Shown here: positions 48,391-55,329 of the stretch, piece after piece
How the letters are laid out: every line of letters starts with the position of its first letter
How positions within the stretch are numbered: position 1 is the first letter of the stretch
From: Parafrankia sp041008525
Lineage (GTDB): Bacteria > Actinomycetota > Actinomycetes > Frankiales > Frankiaceae
Length of the DNA: 64,000 nt
Assembly: GCF_041008525.1 (NCBI RefSeq)
Contig: NZ_JBFLUG010000009.1
Location: 1-64,000, forward strand
Direction: 5' to 3'
The notes under the pieces: generated by a model
The model's input: only the letters and a program-made list of their open reading frames with translations
The model's database searches: none
What the model was told of the DNA's origin: nothing
Translations under genes and position numbers: made by a program

Positions 48391-50669
48391 CCCCGACCCC
48401 GACGACCCCGCGGTGGAAGCCCCGCACCGCCCTGGCCGCCCTCGCGCCGCTGGCAGTACTGGCGGCGGTGACGGCGCTGACCACCCTGACCGCGCTGCCG
48501 GCGCAGGCGAAGCCGGTGCCGCCACTGCCTCCGGTCAGTTCCGGGGACGCGAAGCAACAGTCCGTCCTGGTCGACGCCGAGGACATCCGGATGCGGTCCA
48601 TGTTCGAGCGGTTCGGCGTGCTGACCGCGCCGACCCTCGTCGAGGTCGCCGGCAGCCAGCCCACCCTGCTGTTGCCTGCCCGCGGGGCCCCCTACAGCGC
48701 CGAGGACGTCATCGCCGCCGGCGGCGGGCGGCACGAGGTGGACGGGGCCGTGCTGTTCACCGCGCACGTCCTGGTCGGCCCGCAGGCCCGGCTGGTGATC
48801 GACGCCAGCGTCGGCACGCTGCGGCTGGCGAGCGGCGCAGCCGGCTTCACCTCGGTGGCAACCTGGCGCGGCGGGCTGGAGTTCGCCGGTGCGACCCCGG
48901 ACAACCCGCTGACCGTCATCGGCTGGGACGTCCAGAACCTCGAACCGGACAGCCTCACCGCGGACGGCCGCTCCTACCTTCGCACCATGGGCGGCGAGCT
49001 GATCCTGCGCAACGTCAGCGCCAACCACCTGGGTTTCTGGAACGGCCGGACCGGCGGTGTCGCCTGGACGGGAAGCAAGGGCGAGCCGAGTACCGGCGGG
49101 GCGGCGAACTCGACGTTCAGCAACAACATCTACGGGGCCTATGTCTCGGGCAGCGAGGGCATCCAGATGATCGGGGTGCGCCTGATCGACAACGAGCGCT
49201 CCGGCCTCGCCGTGCACCGCGACGCGATCACAACCCTCGTGTCGGGGGTCACCGCCGCCCGCAACCACGGTGACGGCATGACCATCGACCGGGCCTCGGG
49301 CTCGCGGGTGATGCGCAGCACGGTCGCCGACAACAGCGGCGACGGCATCTCCCTGGACGGCCGTGGCCTCGGTGTGATCGCCACTGCGACCGGCGTCCAG
49401 ATCAACCAGATCAGGGACACACTGATCGAGGAGAACACCGTCTCGGCGAACGGGCGTTACGGGATCAGGGTCGTCGGCGGCGAGAACACGATCGTCCGGA
49501 AGAACACGATCAGTGACGGGCAGCTCGGCATCATTGTCAAGAGCGGCGCGAACGGCACCCAGGTCACCGGCAACACCATCACCGGGCCGGACGAGGCCGG
49601 CATCCAGGTCGGGCCGGACGCCCGCCGCACCGCGATCACCGAGAACGAGGTGTCCGACAGTCGCCTGGGGGTGATCACCCAGGAGGCGACGACGAACATC
49701 ATCAGCCGGAACAAGGTCCGCGATGCCACCGAGTTCGCGATCACCGTCCGCGGGCCCGCGGACAACACCGCCATCCAGTGGAACACCCTCGCCGGCGAGG
49801 GGTGGCGTGCCGTCGACATCCGCAAGGCCCTCGGGGTCCGCGAGGCCGACGTGCACCACAACAACGCGGACGGCTGGGTGGAACGCGAGCCGCAGCACTG
49901 GTACACGCTGATCCGCCGGCATCCGGCGCTGGTCGTGTGGGGCGCCGTCGCGCTGTTCCCCATCCTCGGTGCCTGGACCCGGCACCGGGCCCGGCGTCGC
50001 CCGCCGAGGCACCCCTACCCCGAGTCCGAACTGCTGGTCCGGCGGCTCACCGGCGGCACGATGCGCCCGGATGCCGCCTACTCCGGCATTCCCGGCCAGC
50101 GCGGCGCCGCCGACGACCTCGCCCCGGCCGCATTCGGCCCAACTCCGTACGGCGCGGCCCCGTTCGGCCCGGCCGCGCTCGTGCCGGTCGCCGGGAGCAC
50201 CAGGACAGCTCCGGCCGGGACCGCCGTCGCCACATCCACCGCGCTCGCGCCGGTGGGTGCCGGCGCGGCGGGCAGGGCCGGCGCGGCTGGCAGGGACCCG
50301 GCCAGCCCCGTGCTCCCCCAGGCACGGCAGCCACGGCGCTCCACCCGCCCGCGGATCGACACCGCGGACACCGGCCCGCACGGAACGGGAATGACCGGCC
50401 GGCCCTTCGACGGCGCCGATCACAGCGCCGGACCAGCCCAGTGGCCCCGCACCGACTGGCCGGGCGGCCCGGCGGCACCCGAACCCGGACCGGCCGCCCG
50501 CGGGCCCGGCAGCCGGTGGGCGGACGGCCGCCTCCCCGAACCGTCCCGGCCGGCCCCCGAGCCGTACACCGAGCCGCCGGCACCGCACCCGCACACCGAG
50601 CCGCCGACACCGGCCACCGGCCCACACCACCGGCGCCGCCGGCGCTCCAGAGGGGACCACACGAAATGA
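48387..50669 (+). CDS. Membrane-anchored right-handed beta-helix protein (NosD/AlgG-like)
   Basis: 760 residues from ATG 48387 within an ATGA overlap. A signal peptide (about 14-41, ALPAQA) leads to a parallel beta-helix (about 190-490) built of short repeats such as NTFSNNIYGAYVSGSEGIQM-like coils, GLAVHRDAITTLVSGVTAAR, DTLIEENTVSANGRYGIRVV and NTIVRKNTISDGQLGIIVKS. The pattern is that of carbohydrate-binding/sulfhydrolase (CASH) and mannuronan C5-epimerase proteins. A helix at about 513-531 anchors it, followed by a 230-residue Pro/Ala/Gly cytoplasmic or wall tail. Likely role: modifying or guiding the nascent polymer outside the membrane. Epimerase activity is a hypothesis; I could not identify the DPHD-type catalytic motif. 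Confidence 0.8.
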   Translation: MTPTPTTPRWKPRTALAALAPLAVLAAVTALTTLTALPAQAKPVPPLPPVSSGDAKQQSVLVDAEDIRMRSMFERFGVLTAPTLVEVAGSQPTLLLPARGAPYSAEDVIAAGGGRHEVDGAVLFTAHVLVGPQARLVIDASVGTLRLASGAAGFTSVATWRGGLEFAGATPDNPLTVIGWDVQNLEPDSLTADGRSYLRTMGGELILRNVSANHLGFWNGRTGGVAWTGSKGEPSTGGAANSTFSNNIYGAYVSGSEGIQMIGVRLIDNERSGLAVHRDAITTLVSGVTAARNHGDGMTIDRASGSRVMRSTVADNSGDGISLDGRGLGVIATATGVQINQIRDTLIEENTVSANGRYGIRVVGGENTIVRKNTISDGQLGIIVKSGANGTQVTGNTITGPDEAGIQVGPDARRTAITENEVSDSRLGVITQEATTNIISRNKVRDATEFAITVRGPADNTAIQWNTLAGEGWRAVDIRKALGVREADVHHNNADGWVEREPQHWYTLIRRHPALVVWGAVALFPILGAWTRHRARRRPPRHPYPESELLVRRLTGGTMRPDAAYSGIPGQRGAADDLAPAAFGPTPYGAAPFGPAALVPVAGSTRTAPAGTAVATSTALAPVGAGAAGRAGAAGRDPASPVLPQARQPRRSTRPRIDTADTGPHGTGMTGRPFDGADHSAGPAQWPRTDWPGGPAAPEPGPAARGPGSRWADGRLPEPSRPAPEPYTEPPAPHPHTEPPTPATGPHHRRRRRSRGDHTK

Positions 50670-51829
50670 CGACCGCCCGCTCGGCCCGACCCCACCGCCG
50701 GACCGCGCGGCTGGCCGCGACCGGCGTCCTGGTGGCGGTCGCGGTCGCTCTGACCTCCTGCGGCTCGGACGGGTCCGGCTCCGGCGCGGCGCGCACCCCG
50801 GCCCCGGAGGAGACGGAGAGCCCCCTCGAAGTCGCGCCGTCCCGGCCCGCTCCCTCGCCGCGGGCCAGCACGGCCGCACCGACCGCCGCCGCGGCCACCG
50901 CCGGGGTCGAACGGGTCGCATGCCCGTCCGACGGGACCACCGTCACCGACGCCGGTGACCTGCGCAGTGCCCTCGCCGCAGCGAAGCCGGGTGACGTCAT
51001 CCAGATCGCCGACGGCGTCTACCGGGGGGCGTTCAAGCTCACCGCCTCGGGCACGGAGGCCGAGCCGATCTGGCTGTGCGGGTCGGCGGACGCCGTCCTC
51101 GACGGCAAGGACGACGACGGTGACGACGACGCCAAGTACGTGCTGCACCTGGAAGGGGCGTCCTGGGTGCGGGTGGTCGGCTTCTCCGTGCGCAACGGCC
51201 AGAAGGGGGTGATCGGGGACGACGTCCAGCATTCGACCATCGCCCAGCTCCACGTCACCACGATCGGCGACGAGGCCATTCACCTGCGCACCGCGAGTTC
51301 GGACAACATGGTCATCGGCAACGTCATCCGGGACACCGGCAACCGCCGGGAGAAGTTCGGTGAGGGCGTCTACATCGGCAGCGCCGAGAGCAACTGGTGC
51401 ACCTACACCGACTGCCAGCCCGACCGCAGTGACCGCAACGCGGTGATCGGCAACGACATCGCCGGGACGACGTCGGAGAACATCGACATCAAGGAGGGAA
51501 CCACCGGCGGGGTGATCCGCGGCAACACCCTCTCCTCGGACGCGCTCGTCGAAGCCGACTCCTGGATCGACGTGAAGGGCAACGGCTGGCTCGTCGAGGA
51601 CAACATCGGCGTCGGCGGCGGCACGCTGGAGGACGGCATCCAGACCCATGTCATCGACGAGGGCTGGGGCCGGCAGAACACCTTCCGCCGCAACACCCTC
51701 GCCGTGAACGCGACGGGCTTCGGCGTGTACATCCACGAGCCTGACCGGTCCCAGAACATCGTGGCCTGCGACAACGAGGTGACGGGTGCGCAGTCCGGCC
51801 CGTTCAACATCGACTGCACCCGCGGCTGA
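50666..51829 (+). CDS. Beta-helix lipoprotein (pectate-lyase-like fold)
   Basis: 387 residues from ATG 50666, again in an ATGA overlap. The signal peptide ends in a lipobox (ALTSC, Cys32). After a Pro/Ala/Glu linker, a second parallel beta-helix domain (about 80-387) begins with the typical entry VTDAGDLRSALAAAKPGDVI and continues QIADGVYRGAFKLTASGTEA, WVRVVGFSVRNGQKGVIGDD, DNMVIGNVIRDTGNRREKFG, NAVIGNDIAGTTSENIDIKE and RNTLAVNATGFGVYIHEPDR. Several Cys (IWLCGSA, NWCTYTDCQP) may pair. This entry motif is seen in PL6/chondroitinase-B and poly-uronate-active enzymes as well as in binding proteins. Last gene of the operon; a second modifying or binding factor for the same extracellular polymer is likely. 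Confidence 0.82.
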   Translation: MTTARSARPHRRTARLAATGVLVAVAVALTSCGSDGSGSGAARTPAPEETESPLEVAPSRPAPSPRASTAAPTAAAATAGVERVACPSDGTTVTDAGDLRSALAAAKPGDVIQIADGVYRGAFKLTASGTEAEPIWLCGSADAVLDGKDDDGDDDAKYVLHLEGASWVRVVGFSVRNGQKGVIGDDVQHSTIAQLHVTTIGDEAIHLRTASSDNMVIGNVIRDTGNRREKFGEGVYIGSAESNWCTYTDCQPDRSDRNAVIGNDIAGTTSENIDIKEGTTGGVIRGNTLSSDALVEADSWIDVKGNGWLVEDNIGVGGGTLEDGIQTHVIDEGWGRQNTFRRNTLAVNATGFGVYIHEPDRSQNIVACDNEVTGAQSGPFNIDCTRG

Positions 51830-51847
51830 CGCCGGCCGGCTGGAAGA

Positions 51848-52090
51848 TCAGGGGACCATGGCGCGCAGGCGAACCTGCTCCTGCAGCCAGTAAAGCTCCT
51901 GGGCCCACAGGCGCAGCCGGGCGACGGCCGTGAGCTGCGCCGCCAGCGCACGGGCGACCAGGGGCCGGGCCAGGTGCTGCGAGGATTCGGGCGGCCACGG
52001 CCAGTCGGGGTCGTCCTGCGCCGCGCGCCGGTAGGCTGCCCCGCACAGCGCGACCTCGGCGAGGGCGAAGTCGACCTGCTCGGTCACCAT
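51848..52090 (-). CDS. Small helical protein, possibly starting at ATC 52123
   Basis: 80 residues from ATG 52090, all-alpha (QVDFALAEVALCGAAYRRAA, LVARALAAQLTAVARLRLWA, LYWLQEQVRLRAMV), no signal or membrane segment. No ribosome site precedes the ATG. In frame, 11 codons upstream, an ATC at 52123 has AGGGGAGG at ideal spacing (six bases) and would add ITTEDLRARLT, which looks like a natural N-terminus. Either a rare ATC start or a start-codon change is possible. The family is not recognised. It converges on the beta-helix lipoprotein gene, 18 bases apart. Upstream, 52124-52395 holds no other gene. Confidence 0.55.
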   Translation of the reverse strand: MVTEQVDFALAEVALCGAAYRRAAQDDPDWPWPPESSQHLARPLVARALAAQLTAVARLRLWAQELYWLQEQVRLRAMVP

Positions 52091-52395
52091 CGTCAGTCGG
52101 GCGCGTAGGTCCTCGGTGGTGATGGTGAGCCTCCCCTGCGGTCCCGGAGATCAGCCGGCCGGGCGGATGTCGTCGGGGCAGGAGGACATCCCTCAGGGAA
52201 GAGTACGAGCAGTGGGGTCGGCTGCGCAGCACCGGATTGCCCACACTCCGGCGACCGGCACGCCGGGTGGGTGATTACCCGACACGGGTGAGTGAGAGGT
52301 CCGCGCCGCCCGGAGCGTGAACTGACCTCCAGGTCGGGTAAGCGAACCTGCGGGGCGCCAACCCGGCGCCCGGACACCCGATCTCTGGGGGACCG

Positions 52396-52785
52396 GTGGA
52401 CCTGACCTCGTCCGAAATCCTGATCATGCTCAGCTTCCCGCTCCTCGCGATGATCGGGATGCTGATGATGAGCAGGCTGGAACAGAGCCTCTCCTCCGCG
52501 GGGCGGGCCGCCCGCGCGGCCGCCTCCGACGCCGTGCCGGCCACCGAAAGCGCACCGGTGGACACCGCGGGCGCGCCGTCCACCGGCCCGATGCCGGCCA
52601 GCCCCGCGATGCCGGCCGGCTCTCCGGTAGCAGTCGGCTCTCCGGTGCCGGCCGTTGCAAGCGTGACCGGCGTGACCGTCGTGACCGGCGGAAGCGCGAC
52701 CGCCGTTCCCCTGACGGGAGCGGTTCCGGCCGGTGGTCTGTCCCTGGGCGCTGGTGGGGTGGCGGCGTGCCCTTCGGGTCAGTAG
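52396..52785 (+). CDS. Small single-pass membrane protein with low-complexity tail
   Basis: 129 residues from GTG 52396, with GGGGGA upstream. One helix near the N-terminus (EILIMLSFPLLAMIGMLMMS), a short amphipathic stretch, then about 90 residues rich in Ala, Gly, Val and Pro with repeats like GSPVAVGSPVPAV. No family is recognised and conservation cannot be judged. The last seven bases overlap, tail to tail, the STAS gene. The tail could be over-extended by random open frame, but the N-terminal part looks genuine. Confidence 0.5.
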   Translation: MDLTSSEILIMLSFPLLAMIGMLMMSRLEQSLSSAGRAARAAASDAVPATESAPVDTAGAPSTGPMPASPAMPAGSPVAVGSPVPAVASVTGVTVVTGGSATAVPLTGAVPAGGLSLGAGGVAACPSGQ

Positions 52786-53126
52786 CCGCGGCGGCGGCCG
52801 GCCTCCTCGACCCGTAGCCGACCGGAGAGACCAGTCTCGCGGACAAGCTCACTGAAGGCGGGGGACGCCGCGCGGATGCGCAGTTCGGTGTGGACGCGGC
52901 GGAGCAGAAGCTCTGCCCGCAGGAGCGCGGCCAGGCCCGCGATGTCCACGGCTGCCAGGTCGCCGACGTCCACCGTCACCAGGCCGCCGCCCCGGCCCAG
53001 AAGCTCTCCGATCTGCTCGCGGAACCGCAGCCGGCCGACGGTGTCGAACTCGCCGCCGAGCTCGATGACGACGTCGTCCCCGGTTCGCCGCACCGTCATC
53101 CGCGTGACTGTCGACTCGACCCGCAT
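52779..53126 (-). CDS. STAS-domain protein lacking the phosphorylatable Ser
   Basis: 115 residues from ATG 53126; the frame is open to 53201, but that ATG lies inside an inverted repeat. STAS/anti-anti-sigma fold: RRTGDDVVIELGGEFDTVGR, REQIGELLGRGGGLVTVDVG, AAVDIAGLAALLRAEL and VRETGLSGRLRVEEA. In SpoIIAA-type antagonists the loop reads D-S-S-G-L with the second Ser phosphorylated by the anti-sigma kinase; here it is D-I-A-G-L, so phosphorylation there is impossible. It may be a constitutively free antagonist or a STAS domain with another partner. No RsbW-like kinase or sigma gene is near. Confidence 0.8.
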   Translation of the reverse strand: MRVESTVTRMTVRRTGDDVVIELGGEFDTVGRLRFREQIGELLGRGGGLVTVDVGDLAAVDIAGLAALLRAELLLRRVHTELRIRAASPAFSELVRETGLSGRLRVEEAGRRRGY

Positions 53127-53192
53127 GCCTGTCGCCCCCCGGAGATCTCCGTCCGTCACAGCACGGGCGTCATCCCGTCGGCTGGTCACCGA

Positions 53193-53233
53193 GAGTAACA
53201 TAGCATCAGCTAATCGTTGAACTACTGTTACTC
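53193..53233. promoter_or_regulatory. AT-rich inverted repeat upstream of STAS gene
   Basis: GAGTAACA (53193-53200) and TGTTACTC (53226-53233) form perfect eight-base arms around an unusually AT-rich 25-base centre for this genome. Probably the STAS promoter/operator, which supports the start at 53126. Confidence 0.5.
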
Positions 53234-53249
53234 ATTGCCTGACCAGGGG

Positions 53250-53326
53250 CGGTGCCAGCCACAGACGGTGCCAGCCGCAGACGGTGCCGGCTCAGGCCAC
53301 AGACGGTGCCAGCTCAGACGGTGCCG
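53250..53326. repeat. Degenerate tandem repeat at pgi 3' end
   Basis: Five copies of a GACGGTGCCAGC-like unit at irregular 14-22-base spacing. The last copy forms the C-terminal codons of pgi (Gly-Thr-Val-stop). Copies may have spread by slippage from the gene end. Confidence 0.6.
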
Positions 53327-54972
53327 GTACGGAACCGCTCGATGAGGGCGTTGGTGGAGCTGTCGTGCCGCAGGGGGGCGGCGGGGTCGGTCAGCTCGGG
53401 GATGATCCGCCCGGCCAGCACCTTGCCCAACTCGACTCCCCACTGGTCGAAGCTGTTGACGCCCCAGATGACACCCTGCGTGAAGACCTTGTGCTCGTAC
53501 AGTGCCACCAGCTGGCCGAGAGTGAAGGGGGTCAGGGCGGGGACCAGCAGCGTGTTCGTCGGCCGGTTCCCGGCGAACGTCCGGTGCGGGACCAGTTCCG
53601 GCGCCACCCCCTCGGCCGCCACCTCCTCGGAGGTCTTCCCGAAGGCGAGCGCCTCGGTCTGGGCGAAGAAGTTGGCCATCAGCAGGGCGTGCTGGTCGAC
53701 ATCGCCGACACCCGCGTGGTTCGGGCGCACGAAGCCGATGAAGTCGGCCGGGACGACGGTCGTCCCCTGGTGCAGGAGCTGGAAGTAGGCGTGCTGACCG
53801 TTCGTCCCCGGTGTGCCCCACACCACCGGGCCCGTCGGCACCTGTACGGGCCGGCCTTCAAGATCAACTGACTTGCCGTTACTTTCCATGTCAAGCTGCT
53901 GCAGGTACGCGGCGAAACGGTCCAGGTACTGACTGTAGGGAAGTACCGCGTGCGCCTGGGAGCCGAAGAAGTCCCGGTACCACAGGCCGAGCAGCCCGAG
54001 CAGGACCGGCAGGTTCCGCTCGAACGGCGTGTTCCGGAAGTGGACGTCCATCGCGTGGAATCCGGCAAGCATCTCCCGGAAGTGGCCGGGACCGATGGCG
54101 ACCATGAGGGACAGGCCGATGGCGGAGTCCATCGAGTACCGGCCGCCCACCCAGTCCCAGAACTCGAACATGTTGGCCGTGTCGATACCGAACTCGGCGA
54201 CCTTCTCGGCGTTCGTGGAGACCGCGACGAAATGCGACGAGACCGCCTCCTCGCCGAGTGACGCCGTCAGCCAGGAGCGGGCCGCCCGGGCGTTCGCGAG
54301 GGTCTCCAGTGTCGTGAACGTCTTCGACGCGACGATGAAGAGGGTCGTCGCCGGGTCGAGGTCGTGGGTCGCCTCCCAGATGTCGGTCGGGTCGACGTTG
54401 GAGACGAACCGGACCGTGATCGACCGGTCGGAGTAGTCGCGAAGCGCCTGGCAGGCCATGGCCGGCCCGAGGTCGGAGCCGCCGATACCGATGTTCACGA
54501 CAGTGGTGATGTGCTCGCCCGTCGCACCCGTCCACACCCCGGAGCGGACCCGGTCCGCGAACGCGGACATCCGGTCGAGCACCGCGTGCACCTCGGGGAC
54601 CACGTCGGCGCCGTCCACCCGGATGACGTCACCGGCGGGGGCGCGCAGCGCGACGTGCAGGACGGGCCGGTTCTCGGTCACGTTGACCCGCTCGCCGCCG
54701 AACATCGCCTCGATGCGGGCACCGAGCCCGGCGCGGTTGGCCAGGGCCACCAGCAGTTCGATCGTCCGCGCGGTGACGATGTTCTTGGAATAGTCCAGGT
54801 GGAGTCCGTCCGAGTCGACACTGAATGACGCGGCACGGTTCTGGTCGTCGGCAAAGAGCTGGCGCAGCGTCACCGCGGAGAGCTCCGCGTGGTGCGCGGT
54901 CAGCGCGGCCCATTCCGGGGTCTGCTGCGCACCCGCTCCAGCGGTGAGGGCGGTGGGCTCGGTGTTCACCAT
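53314..54972 (-). CDS. pgi: Glucose-6-phosphate isomerase
   Basis: 552 residues from ATG 54972 (AGGAAGG about ten bases upstream; the frame is open further but unsupported). It interconverts glucose-6-phosphate and fructose-6-phosphate. Family blocks: TENRPVLHVALRAP, TTVVNIGIGGSDLGPAMACQ, FVSNVDPTDIWEATHDLDPA, FIVASKTFTTLETLANARAA, EFWDWVGGRYSMDSAIGLSL, NGQHAYFQLLHQGTTVVPAD and the C-terminal active-site signature VNSFDQWGVELGKVLAG. Length fits the long (E. coli-like) type. It stands alone, divergent from the first kinase gene, and links to sugar supply for ugd only in the general sense of hexose-phosphate metabolism. Confidence 0.97.
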   Translation of the reverse strand: MVNTEPTALTAGAGAQQTPEWAALTAHHAELSAVTLRQLFADDQNRAASFSVDSDGLHLDYSKNIVTARTIELLVALANRAGLGARIEAMFGGERVNVTENRPVLHVALRAPAGDVIRVDGADVVPEVHAVLDRMSAFADRVRSGVWTGATGEHITTVVNIGIGGSDLGPAMACQALRDYSDRSITVRFVSNVDPTDIWEATHDLDPATTLFIVASKTFTTLETLANARAARSWLTASLGEEAVSSHFVAVSTNAEKVAEFGIDTANMFEFWDWVGGRYSMDSAIGLSLMVAIGPGHFREMLAGFHAMDVHFRNTPFERNLPVLLGLLGLWYRDFFGSQAHAVLPYSQYLDRFAAYLQQLDMESNGKSVDLEGRPVQVPTGPVVWGTPGTNGQHAYFQLLHQGTTVVPADFIGFVRPNHAGVGDVDQHALLMANFFAQTEALAFGKTSEEVAAEGVAPELVPHRTFAGNRPTNTLLVPALTPFTLGQLVALYEHKVFTQGVIWGVNSFDQWGVELGKVLAGRIIPELTDPAAPLRHDSSTNALIERFRTGTV

Positions 54973-55329
54973 GACGTGGGGCCCTTCCTCGGCGGGGAGT
55001 TCGGAGGCAGTGCTGTCGTGCGGCCGCGTTCCCGGGATCCCCCGGCACGCGCGCACGGCCGAACACCTGTCGACGACGCCCAGCATGCTGCAGTCGCGCA
55101 TCTGACGCGTCTGCCGGGTCGCTACCCAGGGCGGAATGGGGGGTATGAGGCCGTAGGATCGCCGAGAACGCGCCGAAGCACCCCGGATTGGCCATCCAAC
55201 GCGGCACCACCAGACGAACCAACCGCGGGGCTGCCCACGCACAATCCCGCACGATGTGGCCCTCGGGATGTCACCACCGCACGGTGGTTGTGGTGACCGC
55301 CCGGCAGCCGGTGACGGACGGAACCGACC
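54973..55329. other. 357-base divergent region between pgi and kinase gene
   Basis: It should hold promoters for both genes. No clear -35/-10 pairs or palindromes were found by eye. The kinase start appears to be a TTG with only GGACGGAA upstream. Confidence 0.4.

Noticed and set aside
48162..50921. 919-codon minus-strand frame opposite the beta-helix genes
   Set aside because: It is the antisense shadow of two coupled plus-strand genes with signal peptides and clear folds. Its translation is Arg/Gly/Asp-rich without domains, as expected for opposite-strand frames at this GC content.
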